A DNA stretch of 64,000 nucleotides from Candidatus Sulfopaludibacter sp. (GCA_031292755.1 JARLGM010000004.1:1-64000), one strand, 5' to 3'. Shown: positions 34,807 to 43,214, counted from the stretch's first letter. Program-made: numbers and translations. Notes: generated by a model from the letters alone, not told the origin.

Positions 34807-35902
34807 ATGCTTAAGCGCATCTACATCGACAACTTTCGTTGTCTGGTGAACTTCGAACTCCAACTGGGACGCCAGCAACTCATCATGGGTTTGAACGGGA
34901 GCGGCAAGTCGACGCTGCTGGACGCGCTGAGAGCGATCAAGGGGCTCGTGACCGGCGACAAGTCGCCGAGCGACGCGTTCCCCCCGGGACAGCCGCACGC
35001 GTTGGCAAAGCCTCTCACAACAGACATTCGAACTCGATGTGGATCTGGGCTCGGCTTATCGATTCAGGCTGGAACTCGATGTATGGGGATCGCCTCCCAA
35101 GGCTAAAATCAAGCGCGAATTGGTCCTCTGCGATCGCAAACCTGTGTTTGACTTCCTGGAGGGAGAGGTACATCTCTTCAATGACAACTTCCAAGATAAG
35201 GTTCAATATCCCTTTGACTGGTTCCGGTCCGCGCTAGCAACCGTCCAAGCGCGGCCGGAGAACCGAAAGCTCATAAAGTTCAAGAATTGGATTGAGAACC
35301 TGCATTGCCTGTCCTTGAACCCTTGGAACATGTCTGACCTCGCGGAGCGGGAGGAGGCACAACCAAAGCCGGACATGTCGAACTTTGCATCCTGGTATAG
35401 GTATATGAGTCAGGAGCGGGCTGCTTCGGCTTCAAAGCTCCAGGAACAACTGCGCAGGATAATGCCCGGGCTGGAGTCTTTTGATCTGCGCTCGGCGGGA
35501 ACTACTGCCCGCAGTGTGGTTCTGAGTTTCGTCGGCAACGGGGACGACCGCAAGGCGCAATTCGACGTAACGCTTAACGAACTTTCCGACGGTCAGCGGG
35601 TGATGATCTGCCTCTATGCACTTTTGAATTTCGTCGTCGGACCAGAGTCCTGCGTATTTTTGGACGAACCTGAGAACTATATAGCTATTCCAGAGATCCA
35701 GCCGTGGCTCATGGAATTGCAGGACCGTCTTGACGATGGCGGACAAGCTATCCTGATCTCTCATCACCCCGAAATGCCCAACTATCTGGCGCCGGAGCTT
35801 GGGCTGGTATTCGAGCGTACGGGGACCGGGCCAGCGCGAGTTCGAACTTACCACTCCGAATCTTCTCTTTCGCCGGCAGAACAGATGGCGCGAGGCTGGT
35901 GA
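34807..35902 (+). CDS. RecF/ABC-like ATPase, AAA type, with one frameshift
   Basis: The gene opens at 34807 (MLKRIYIDNFRCLVNFELQL) and has a Walker A (GLNGSGKST) near residue 30. The frame ends early, but the second frame from about 34985 continues TRWQSLSQQTFELDVDLG and encodes the rest: the ABC-signature-like LNELSDGQRVMICLY, Walker B CVFLDEPENYIAIPE and a His-switch segment LISHHPEMP. Removing one C from the six-C run at 34980-34985 restores a single frame of about 365 residues. The two halves clearly belong together. Function: ATPase of the RecF/OLD/AAA15 group, as used in several phage-defence systems. Base composition is less GC-rich than the neighbours, which suggests recent acquisition. 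Confidence 0.83.
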
Positions 35903-36450
35903 CGACTACGCGAATTGCCAAAATCATCCTTCTGGTTGAAGACCAAACGACCGAAAGCCTGCTTCGGCGGTATCTGCAGCGACTCGGCGACGACAACCGC
36001 AACATTCGCGTTAGGAGGATCCAGGATGGTAGAGGATCCGGAGAACAGTTCGTCCGTGAGCGTTACGCGTCTGAAGTGCGAGTACTGCGAACCTCGCATA
36101 CAAAGGCATGCCTGATCGTGTCTATTGACGCGGATACAAAAACTACTTCCGAACGCAGGCAGCAACTGGAGCGTGCGCTTCGCGACGCGGAGGAACCCGC
36201 GCGCGAAGCGCGCGAACGTATACTGAATCTGGTTCCGAAGAGGAACATAGAAACCTGGATTTTGTGTTTGAACTCGGCCGCCGACGACGAAACTACGGAT
36301 TATCGCCACGACTCGCGTGTCGATCCGAAGTCGATTCGTTCCGCCGCGCAAGCGCTGTACGCCTGGACCCGGCCAAACGCTCTCATCCCGGACATTTGCG
36401 TCGCGTCACTCACAGAGTGCCTGCCCGAATTCGACAGGATTCCGGAATAG
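35899..36450 (+). CDS. TOPRIM-fold-like protein paired with the ATPase
   Basis: This 183-residue protein starts at GTG in a GTGA overlap with the ATPase stop, so the two are coupled. The N-terminal strand KIILLVEDQTTESLL has the conserved Glu, CLIVSIDADTK has a DxD motif and PKRNIETWILCLN has an acidic residue near the end, the layout of TOPRIM/RloB/DUF4276-like nucleases. No signal peptide. I could not assign a precise family. The combination with the ATPase recalls PARIS, Gabija-like and OLD-type modules, in which ATPase sensing controls a nuclease. Confidence 0.66.
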   Translation: MTTTRIAKIILLVEDQTTESLLRRYLQRLGDDNRNIRVRRIQDGRGSGEQFVRERYASEVRVLRTSHTKACLIVSIDADTKTTSERRQQLERALRDAEEPAREARERILNLVPKRNIETWILCLNSAADDETTDYRHDSRVDPKSIRSAAQALYAWTRPNALIPDICVASLTECLPEFDRIPE

Positions 36451-36455
36451 TCGCT

Positions 36456-37727
36456 TCACTTCTTGTAGACCACCCCGCCCTTCATGACGAAGCTCACCTT
36501 CTGCACCGCCGTGATGTCCTCCAGCGGATTGCCTGGCACCGCGATGATGTCCGCGAAATATCCGGCCTTCACGTTGCCGGTCTGCCCCTGCCATCCCAGC
36601 AGCTTGGCGCCGTTCAATGTGCCGGCCTGAATGGCCGCCAGAGGAGTCATGCCGAATTTCACCATCAGGACGAATTCGCGCGCCTGCGTGCCGTGGGGAA
36701 ATGGTCCGACGTCCGATCCCACCGCGAAAGGCACTCCCGCCGCCAGTTGTTTCTTGAATTCCTGCGCGTGATAGCCCACCAGCACCTTCTCCCGCTCGGC
36801 CTGCTCCGGCGTAGGCGCATGGTCCGCGAAGAACTCGGAGATCGTGAAGGTCGGCACGGCGAAGATCTGCTTCTCGCGCATGATCCGCATGGTCTCATCG
36901 CTCAACTGGTCGGCGTGATCGATCGAAACAACCCCGGCTCGCGCCGCGTACAGCGTGCCCGGTTCGCCGGTGGCATGCACCGCGACGTACTTACCCACGC
37001 GGGCCGCTTCCTGCACCGCGGCGCGCAATTCCGCCTCGGTGTACTGAAACGGAGTGTGGAACTTGCCGTCGCGAAAAGAATCCGGCCCGGTCTCGTAAAT
37101 CTTGGTGAAGTCGGCGCCTTCCTTATACTGCTGGCGCATCACCTTCACCAGATCCAGGGCATCATTGGCATAGTCGGCATTGGAAAGCACGTGCTGAGCC
37201 GGATTGAAATCGTTGGCGTCTTCGTGCCCGCCCAGAATGTCCACCGCATTGCCGCTGACGCGCAGACGCGGTCCAGGAAACATGCCTTTATTAATCGCAT
37301 TGCGGACGGCGGTATCGGCCGAGCCCGCACCCTCGGTTCCCATGTCGCGCTCGGCGGTGAAACCCGCCAGCAGGTCGTCCCTGGCCGCCGATACGGCGAT
37401 CAGCGTGCGTTGCGGAACGGACTCCTGGACCGTCTGCAAGTCTTCCGCGCCGGGATGCAGGAACAGGTGAGTGTGCGAATCGATCAGGCCCGGCATCAGC
37501 GTGCGATCGCCCAGATCGATGATTTCCGCTCCCGCGGGGTGGGTCACCTGCGTGCCCACCGCCACAATGCGTTCGTTCTGTACCAGCACCTCGGCGGGAG
37601 CCAGGATTTTGCCGGTTTCGACATCCAGCAGGCGCGCCGCGTGCAGCACGATGGCGCGCGTTTGACCGAACACGGCGGACCCCGAAAGCAGGGCCGCCAG
37701 CGCGGCAAGGCAGATTGTGCGTTTCAC
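36456..37727 (-). CDS. Secreted metal-dependent amidohydrolase
   Basis: This 423-residue protein has a signal peptide (MKRTICLAALAALLSGSAVFG). The amidohydrolase superfamily signatures are complete: the HxH of LIDSHTHLFLHPG, the probable carbamoylated Lys in ADFTKIYETG, the His residues of YVAVHATGE and GVVSIDHADQL, and the Asp in AVGSDVGPFPHG. The type is imidazolonepropionase/Xaa-Pro dipeptidase-like. The substrate is unknown. It is the last gene of the operon led by the peroxiredoxin, overlapping the DsbA-like gene by ATGA. Confidence 0.93.
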   Translation of the reverse strand: MKRTICLAALAALLSGSAVFGQTRAIVLHAARLLDVETGKILAPAEVLVQNERIVAVGTQVTHPAGAEIIDLGDRTLMPGLIDSHTHLFLHPGAEDLQTVQESVPQRTLIAVSAARDDLLAGFTAERDMGTEGAGSADTAVRNAINKGMFPGPRLRVSGNAVDILGGHEDANDFNPAQHVLSNADYANDALDLVKVMRQQYKEGADFTKIYETGPDSFRDGKFHTPFQYTEAELRAAVQEAARVGKYVAVHATGEPGTLYAARAGVVSIDHADQLSDETMRIMREKQIFAVPTFTISEFFADHAPTPEQAEREKVLVGYHAQEFKKQLAAGVPFAVGSDVGPFPHGTQAREFVLMVKFGMTPLAAIQAGTLNGAKLLGWQGQTGNVKAGYFADIIAVPGNPLEDITAVQKVSFVMKGGVVYKK

Positions 37728-38638
37728 TTTTTCTTAGCCGTCTTCTTCAGTTCCGCGTCGATCACGTTCTTCATCGGCTCCAGGTCCAGCGATCCGTTGT
37801 ACCGCTGGCCATCGATGAAGATGGTGGGAGTGCCTTCCACGCCCGCCTTGTCGCCATCCTGCTGGTCGCGTTCCACCGTCTTGCGCGTCGACATGGAATC
37901 CAGGTCCGCCGTGAATCGCTTCATGTCCAGTCCGATACGGCCGGCCAGCGCCATCAGGGAAGGCCGGGCCAGGTTCGACCGGTTGGCGAACATGATGTCA
38001 TGCATCTCCCAGAATTTGCCCTGCTGATTGGCCGCAATCGCCGCCTGCGCGGCCAGCAGCGCCTGCCCGTGCGAATCCAGGGGATACTGCTTGAAGATCA
38101 GTTTCACCTGCGTGGGGTAAGCGTGCATCACCGCGTCGAGTTGCTTGATCGCCTTGGCGCAGTAGGGGCACTGAAAATCGCTGAACTCCACCAGCGTGAT
38201 TGCCGCATCGGCCGGACCCTTCACCGGAGCGCCGGCCACCGGAATCGCCACCGCCGTATCCAGCAGCTTCGGGGGCGCCGGCGGATGGCCCCAACGAGAA
38301 GCGGAGGCCGCCGCCAGCGCGGCGTTTTCGTCCTTGCCCTGGCGCAGCGCATTGATCACTTCGTTACTCCAGCCCTTGCTCCATCCGCAGCCCGGGTCCT
38401 TTACGCGGCACTCGGCCATCTTCATGTCGCATCCGCAATTGCAGTTATGATTGCGGATCAGGCGCAGCGCCGTGTTGACCTTCGCGGGGGACAGGCCGCT
38501 GAAATCGAGCCCAGGCAGTTGGGTCATGGTCTGCCATTCCTGCGCGAGCAGCAACGCTCCGCCCGCCAGCAACAGGCCTGCGGCCGCCCAGCGACCCCTC
38601 ATCGGGAAAACTTGCATGATCCTATTGTAAAAGGTCAT
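37724..38638 (-). CDS. DsbA-family thiol oxidoreductase with N-terminal Cys cluster
   Basis: This 304-residue protein starts at 38638 in an ATGA overlap (later starts at 38617 and 38602 are possible). A membrane anchor or signal peptide follows (AAAGLLLAGGALLLAQE). Residues 50-90 have a cluster of Cys (NHNCNCGCDMKMAECRVKDPGC). The thioredoxin fold starts near residue 130 with FSDFQCPYCAKAIKQ, whose CPYC is the active site, and the cis-Pro is in GVEGTPTIFIDGQRY. It is a probable periplasmic disulphide isomerase or reductase. In this operon it could be a redox partner of the UGA-containing peroxiredoxin. Confidence 0.9.
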   Translation of the reverse strand: MTFYNRIMQVFPMRGRWAAAGLLLAGGALLLAQEWQTMTQLPGLDFSGLSPAKVNTALRLIRNHNCNCGCDMKMAECRVKDPGCGWSKGWSNEVINALRQGKDENAALAAASASRWGHPPAPPKLLDTAVAIPVAGAPVKGPADAAITLVEFSDFQCPYCAKAIKQLDAVMHAYPTQVKLIFKQYPLDSHGQALLAAQAAIAANQQGKFWEMHDIMFANRSNLARPSLMALAGRIGLDMKRFTADLDSMSTRKTVERDQQDGDKAGVEGTPTIFIDGQRYNGSLDLEPMKNVIDAELKKTAKKK

Positions 38639-39564
38639 CGCCTGGGTTGCTGCGGCCATACGGTAAAATCGCGCAGGGCCATCCGCGCGGGCTTGTCCTT
38701 CATGCCGGCCAGCGCGCCGGCCAGTTCCAGCAACTGGCCGCGGGAAAGTTCCAGCACGTGCTCCTCCGGCTGAAATTTCGTGCCCACCGGATAATCCTTG
38801 TACGGCGTGGACGATTCCTCGATGTGGGTTCCCAGCACATGCGCCACAATCTTCCCGCGGGTGAACTCCACCAGGCGAGAGGTGCTGCGCACGAATTCCG
38901 GAAAGTCGCGGACATACAGCCGGCCAGGATACAGGCTGTCGCCGGTGAGCAGGATACCGGTCTGCCGGTCATAAAGCGCGATGCTCAGGGTATCGTGGCC
39001 GGGAATCGGGATCACGTCGAGCACGCGCTCGCCCAGGTCGATCTGCCCTATGCTCTCGGGCCACTTGGCGATTCCGAAGAATTCGCGGGTACCGTCCACG
39101 GTCAGCGGCACCATAGTCACATGAGGCAGCTCGCGGAAGCCCGCGTCGCCCGCCACATGGTCGCCGTGCGAATGGGAATGCGCCACGATCAACGGAATCC
39201 CGGGCCGCCCTTTCGCCGCCGCCCATTTGGCCACGGTCTCAGTCACCACGCGCGCCGCATCGCTCTTGCCCGCGCCGGTATCTTCCAGCAGCGCTTTGTC
39301 CTTGCCGAATATCAGGTACAGGAAGGGCTTCTCGTAGTTGGTGCAGCCCGATTCGCGGAGGATATAGAAATCTTCGTTGTACGGTTGCACCTGCCAGTCC
39401 GGGACGGCACTGCAATCCGGTCCGCCGGTAATCCACTTCGCCGCGAGGGTGCCGGGACGAACGCCCGCGCCATCGGGTTGCGGGGCCTGCGCCAGGGCGG
39501 CGCAACTCACCACGGAGCAGCGAAGAACACGGAGGAAGACACGGAGAAGACCCCCTCCACTCAC
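38635..39564 (-). CDS. Metallo-beta-lactamase-fold hydrolase, secreted
   Basis: This 309-residue protein begins at GTG 39564, in a GTGA overlap with the NTF2-like gene. The metal-binding motif is in LIVAHSHSHGDHVAGD, with further ligands in PIPGHDTLSIAL and GDSLYPGRL, and HVLGTHIEESS near the end. The substrate is unknown. Its first 25 residues (SGGGLLRVFLRVLRCSVVSCAALAQA) look like a signal peptide, but are encoded by the CACGGAG repeat (39511-39546). An alternative start near 39513 is possible. Confidence 0.85.
   Translation of the reverse strand: MSGGGLLRVFLRVLRCSVVSCAALAQAPQPDGAGVRPGTLAAKWITGGPDCSAVPDWQVQPYNEDFYILRESGCTNYEKPFLYLIFGKDKALLEDTGAGKSDAARVVTETVAKWAAAKGRPGIPLIVAHSHSHGDHVAGDAGFRELPHVTMVPLTVDGTREFFGIAKWPESIGQIDLGERVLDVIPIPGHDTLSIALYDRQTGILLTGDSLYPGRLYVRDFPEFVRSTSRLVEFTRGKIVAHVLGTHIEESSTPYKDYPVGTKFQPEEHVLELSRGQLLELAGALAGMKDKPARMALRDFTVWPQQPRR
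39511..39546. repeat. CACGGAG repeat cluster
   Basis: CACGGAG occurs at 39511, 39528 and 39540 on the plus strand (spacing 17 and 12), in a purine-rich stretch. Reading frames of this stretch give HHGAAKNTEEDTEK-like text, typical of the leader found in front of many GxxExxY genes. Here the repeat lies within the 5' end of the metallo-hydrolase gene on the other strand. No GxxExxY gene follows. Confidence 0.55.
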
Positions 39565-40019
39565 TTCGGTGGACCCAGGGGACCGGGCTTGCAGCCTTCG
39601 GTCTCTGAGGTGTAACTGATGGCCGTGGCCTTCCAGCCTTCCTCGGTTTTCAGCATCAGGAACGAATCCACTCCGCAGTGATTGAAAGTGCCGTTGGCGT
39701 GAAAATCGTACTCGGCCCAGACCATGGCGATGTTGCCGCGCATCAGCACCTGGGGATTCCAGATGCGCTCCAGGAGCTGCGATTTGTTGGCCGCAATCGA
39801 GGCCGCGAAATCGTCGCGCGAGACCGTTGCCGCCGGCCGGCCGGTGCGCGCCCCGATCAGTTTCGCGTCCGGCGTCATGGCGCCCTTGATCATGGCCGCA
39901 TCGTGCGCGGCCATGCCGCTGAAAACCTGCTGCACCGCCGCCAGAACAGCTCTTTCCTCCTCGCTGCCGGCGGCGGCCAGCGTGCAACATGCAAACAAAA
40001 GCAACGTCAGAACGCGCAT
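39561..40019 (-). CDS. NTF2-like (SnoaL/DUF4440) secreted protein
   Basis: This 152-residue protein has a signal peptide ([18 protein letters not shown]) and the cone-shaped NTF2 fold pattern: RAVLAAVQQVFSGMAAHDAAMIKGAMTPDA (split), NPQVLMRGNIAMVWAEYDFH and HCGVDSFLMLKTEEGWKATAISYT (split). DUF4440 proteins bind small ligands or act as weak isomerases. Its ATG overlaps the peroxiredoxin stop (TGATG), so it is read right after the selenoprotein. Confidence 0.9.
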   Translation of the reverse strand: MRVLTLLLFACCTLAAAGSEEERAVLAAVQQVFSGMAAHDAAMIKGAMTPDAKLIGARTGRPAATVSRDDFAASIAANKSQLLERIWNPQVLMRGNIAMVWAEYDFHANGTFNHCGVDSFLMLKTEEGWKATAISYTSETEGCKPGPLGPPK

Positions 40020-40564
40020 CAGTTCTTCTTATGACTTAACCGGCTGCAGGCTTCGTCCGCCTTGGTGGGGTCGACCGCATCGTTGCCTTCCTGGATCATG
40101 GCGATCTTCCCCTGCATGTCGACCACAAACGTGGTGCGGTTAGCGATACCCATGGCGGGATTCAGCACCCCGTACAATTCGGAAACCTTGCGGTCGTGAT
40201 CGCTCAACATGGGAAACTCCGCTCCCAACTCCTTGGACCAATGCGAGAGCGTCGCTATAAAATCCGTGCTGATCGCCAGCACCTGCGAATCGTTAGCTGT
40301 AAATTTTCCGATACCAGCCTGGTATCCCGAGAGTTCCTTGGTTCAACCACCGGTAAAGGCGGCCGGGAAAAACGCCACGATCACGTTTTTCCTGCCGCGG
40401 AAATCCGACAGCTTGATATCTTTGCCGCTGGTGTTCATGCGAGCGGAAATGGTGAAATCGGGCGCCATGTCGCCTTCTTTCAACGTCAATTTGGATGGCG
40501 CGGGAGCCTGCGCAAATGCCGGCGCAAGGCTGCACGCCAGCGCCACCAGTCCAAGTGTCTTCAT
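40019..40564 (-). CDS. Selenocysteine-containing peroxiredoxin (in-frame UGA at the catalytic Cys)
   Basis: The frame from 40564 ([19 protein letters not shown] signal) to 40019 is continuous except for TGA at 40343-40345, codon 74. Around it the sequence is [27 protein letters not shown], the peroxiredoxin active-site strand, in which the TGA stands exactly at the peroxidatic Cys (usual FTxxCTKE). Downstream the family continues with [29 protein letters not shown] and [12 protein letters not shown]. The whole is 181 residues if the UGA is read as Sec. It would reduce peroxides in the periplasm with high reactivity. GGAGGG precedes the start. A hairpin at 40310-40326 fits a bacterial SECIS. 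The alternative, a nonsense pseudogene, is less likely because no other damage is seen. Confidence 0.87.
40310..40326 (-). promoter_or_regulatory. Candidate bacterial SECIS hairpin
   Basis: On the minus strand the RNA reads GATACCA-GGC-TGGTATC: a perfect 7-bp stem with a GGC loop. It begins 17 bases after the UGA at 40343-40345. Bacterial SECIS elements lie just downstream of the Sec codon and have a G in the first loop positions, as here. The coding sequence is also part of the hairpin. Confidence 0.65.
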
Positions 40565-40661
40565 CGTTAGATTCCCTCCAACATGGCCGGAGAGTACCAC
40601 GCCCGCGTCAGCATGTGCAAGCGCGCTATATTCAAATTTCACACGAAAGGAGCAGTTTCTC

Positions 40662-41453
40662 ATGTACATCAACCAAACCCGCGAGCGTCTGGCCCGGGGT
40701 GAGACGGTTTTCGGGTGCGGACTCCAGGTCTACCGTTCCGCGGAAATTCCGCGCGCCTTCGCCGCCGCCGGCTTCGACTATGTCTTCATCGATATGGAGC
40801 ATGGAGCCTACGACCTGGAAACGGTGCAGGACATGATCGCCGCCTGCAACATGGCCGGCATCACCCCCATCGTGCGCGTGGGCGAGCTGCTGTACTCGCT
40901 GGTGGCGCGACTGCTGGATGCCGGCGCGCAGGGCATCATTCTGCCGCGCGTGGAAGACCCCAAGCTGCTGGCGGAGGCCATGAGCTGGATGCGCTTCCCG
41001 CCCGTGGGCAAGCGCGGCTACGGCGTCAACCCCACCATGGTCAGCTACGAAGGCCACACTTTCGCCGAGATCATCGAACACCAGAATCGCAATACCGTTT
41101 CGGTAGTGCAGTTCGAAACCCGTGTCGCCATGGAGCGCGCCGACGAACTGCTCTCCGTGCCCGGCGTGGATATCGCCATGGTCGGACCCGCCGACCTTTC
41201 CATCTCGCTCGGCGTGCCCGGCGATTTCGAAAACCCGCTCATGATTTCCACCATCGGCGCGCTCATCGAAAAGTGCAACCGCCACGGTGTGGTGCCCGGC
41301 ATCCAGACCCGCAGCGTCGCCATGGCCAAAGCCTGGGCGGAACGCGGCATGCGCTTCGTGGGCGCCGGCGCCGAGCACGGACTGCTGCTGGAAAAGGCCA
41401 AGGAAGCCGTCTCCCAGCTCAACCAGGTCCGCATCGCCGCCACTACGCGTTAG
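40662..41453 (+). CDS. HpcH/HpaI-type aldolase
   Basis: This 263-residue protein starts at 40662 with AGGAG eight to twelve bases upstream. The family features are [29 protein letters not shown] (two segments; catalytic His in MEHG), [33 protein letters not shown] (metal Glu) and [15 protein letters not shown] (metal Asp). It would cleave 4-hydroxy-2-oxo acids to pyruvate and an aldehyde in a TIM barrel. It forms a two-gene operon with the isomerase-like gene, probably for breakdown of a sugar acid or aromatic. Confidence 0.94.
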   Translation: MYINQTRERLARGETVFGCGLQVYRSAEIPRAFAAAGFDYVFIDMEHGAYDLETVQDMIAACNMAGITPIVRVGELLYSLVARLLDAGAQGIILPRVEDPKLLAEAMSWMRFPPVGKRGYGVNPTMVSYEGHTFAEIIEHQNRNTVSVVQFETRVAMERADELLSVPGVDIAMVGPADLSISLGVPGDFENPLMISTIGALIEKCNRHGVVPGIQTRSVAMAKAWAERGMRFVGAGAEHGLLLEKAKEAVSQLNQVRIAATTR

Positions 41454-41464
41454 GAGAGCAAGCC

Positions 41465-42475
41465 ATGCCGGCATTCCCCCTGGGCCTGAACACCTACTGC
41501 CTGCGCGCCATGCGCTGGCCCGACCGCAAACTTCTGGAATACACCGCCGGCCTGAAGCTGGACGGCGTATTCCTGCAGGATTCGGTGGACCCCGGCACCA
41601 ACGATCCGGCCCACTGGAAAGAGGTGAAGGAGCAGGCGGCCACGCTGGGCCTGCATCTGGAAACCGGCAACGGGGCCTCGCTGCCGCGCACGCCGGATCG
41701 CTTCGACGCCTCCGTCAAGATCCTCACCGACGCCATCCGGCGCAGCGCCGCCATGGGCTCGAAACTGGTCCGCACGCTGATCGCCAGCGATCGCGCGGCG
41801 CTTCCTCCGGGTCCCGTGGAGCAGCACATCGAGACCATGATCAAGCTGTTCCGCGCGGTGCGTTCGCAAGCCATGGACGCGGGCGTGAGTTTCGCCCTGG
41901 AAAATCACAAGGACCTGTTGTGCTGGCAGACGCGGCAGGTGATCGAAGGCGCCGGCACGGAGTTCGTGGGATCGTACCTGGATACCGGCAACCCGGTATT
42001 CGTCATGGAAGATCCCATGGAGACGGTGGAGACGCTCGGGCCCGTGGCGGTGACCTTCCACCTGCGCGATTCGGTGGTGTACGAAACGCGCAACGGCATC
42101 GCCGTGCAGTGGGTGCCGCTGGGAGACGGCGTGGTGGATTTTAAGCGCATCGTCGCGCGCGCCAAGGAGATCCTGCCGCCGGTGTATGTGTACATCAAGC
42201 CCATCACCGGCCGCCCGCCCGAGATCCTGCCCACCCTGGAGGCGGATTTTTGGAAGAAGTGGCCCGACAAGCGCGCCGAATCGTTCGCGCGTTTCCTGGC
42301 GCTGGCCAAGAGCGGCCACCCTTACGAGCGCGAGATGGTGATTGAAGATGTGCCCGGCCGCTCGAACCTGCCGGAATTCGCGCAGGCCCTTCAGTTCCAG
42401 CAGCGCGACCACATGGAGCGCAGCGTGGAGTACGGCAAAAAGACGCTCGATCTGGGCGTGAAATGGCGGTCGTAG
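41465..42475 (+). CDS. Sugar phosphate isomerase/epimerase-like TIM-barrel protein
   Basis: This 336-residue protein starts at 41465 behind AGGAG. AP endonuclease 2/xylose-isomerase-like barrel features: GLNTYCLRAMRWPDRKLLEY, LETGNGASLPRTPDRFD, VSFALENHKDLLCWQ (metal Glu), VGSYLDTGNPVF (Asp) and AVTFHLRDS (His), with a longer C-terminal extension than usual. It probably isomerises or epimerises a sugar or keto-acid. It is 11 bases after the aldolase. Confidence 0.87.
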   Translation: MPAFPLGLNTYCLRAMRWPDRKLLEYTAGLKLDGVFLQDSVDPGTNDPAHWKEVKEQAATLGLHLETGNGASLPRTPDRFDASVKILTDAIRRSAAMGSKLVRTLIASDRAALPPGPVEQHIETMIKLFRAVRSQAMDAGVSFALENHKDLLCWQTRQVIEGAGTEFVGSYLDTGNPVFVMEDPMETVETLGPVAVTFHLRDSVVYETRNGIAVQWVPLGDGVVDFKRIVARAKEILPPVYVYIKPITGRPPEILPTLEADFWKKWPDKRAESFARFLALAKSGHPYEREMVIEDVPGRSNLPEFAQALQFQQRDHMERSVEYGKKTLDLGVKWRS

Positions 42476-42484
42476 AAGGTCGCC

Positions 42485-42796
42485 CTACCGCTCGAATTGC
42501 CGCTCCCGCAGTTCCAGCGCGCAACGGTGTTCATCCAGGTGCGAGTAGATCTGCTTGCGGATATCGGCGCAGTATTTTCGCGCATTTTCGCACTGCTCCC
42601 ACGCCCGGTTGAAAGCGTCTATTTCGTAAGACAGGGCAATATCTCCCAGCCGTGCTACCAGGTATGAGAAATCGCCGGTGGCGGAGGAGTAAAGATCCAG
42701 CAGGCGAGCCCGCTCCGCGCAAGAAAATTGCCGTACTCGCAAACCGGGGTTCGCCTGCCTTTTCGGCGAATCGGAGTAGCTATCGCGCGCCATCAT
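42485..42796 (-). CDS. Small helical protein of unknown function
   Basis: This 103-residue protein starts with two ATG codons (42796 and 42793), GAGGGG nine bases upstream. The sequence is helical and has three Cys (FSCAERARLLDLYSS, AWEQCENARKYCADIRKQ). No signal or membrane segment and no known family. The ribosome-binding site and consistent composition support coding. It converges on the isomerase gene. Confidence 0.6.
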   Translation of the reverse strand: MMARDSYSDSPKRQANPGLRVRQFSCAERARLLDLYSSATGDFSYLVARLGDIALSYEIDAFNRAWEQCENARKYCADIRKQIYSHLDEHRCALELRERQFER

Positions 42797-42998
42797 ACGG
42801 ACGCCCCCTCACGGATTGCGGATCAGGCCAATAATCCGGTCCCGCAGTTCCTCAATGCTACCTCCGCCGGCCAGCGAACACAACCGCGCCGGAAGTCGTT
42901 TCCGGGCCGATTGTGCTTTTTCGCGGGATGGGGCTTTAACTGCCTGTCTAGGACATTTGACTGATGCGGAATCCGATATTCAAGGCCAGACTTGTTGC

Positions 42999-43214
42999 AT
43001 GGACTATAGCCGGTCTGCCATGCAGGTTGCGCTGCGAGTGGTGAAGGCAATCACCGAAGACAGGGCTCCCAGTCCCGTGGATTTGCGGGAACTCCGGCGG
43101 CTGCTGCCTTCCGTGCCCGATCTTCCTGCCGCGGAACTCGCTTGCGGCGTAATTCACCGGGTAGTCGAACTGCGCGCTGCCGAAGCCCGCAAGTGCCTGG
43201 GTGAAGGCGCGTAG
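42999..43214 (+). CDS. Small hypothetical protein upstream of the hybrid kinase
   Basis: This 71-residue frame starts at 42999 (MDYSRSAMQVALRVVKAITE). It is helical, with LRELRRLLPSVPDLPAAELAC in the middle. It ends 49 bases before the CheB-CheR-kinase gene on the same strand and could be cotranscribed. The family is unknown. Confidence 0.5.
   Translation: MDYSRSAMQVALRVVKAITEDRAPSPVDLRELRRLLPSVPDLPAAELACGVIHRVVELRAAEARKCLGEGA

Noticed and set aside
40343-40345. TGA in the peroxiredoxin as an ordinary nonsense mutation
   Set aside because: The TGA falls exactly on the peroxidatic Cys codon, the frame is otherwise intact and a hairpin follows, so Sec is the better explanation. It cannot be fully excluded without the Sec machinery genes.
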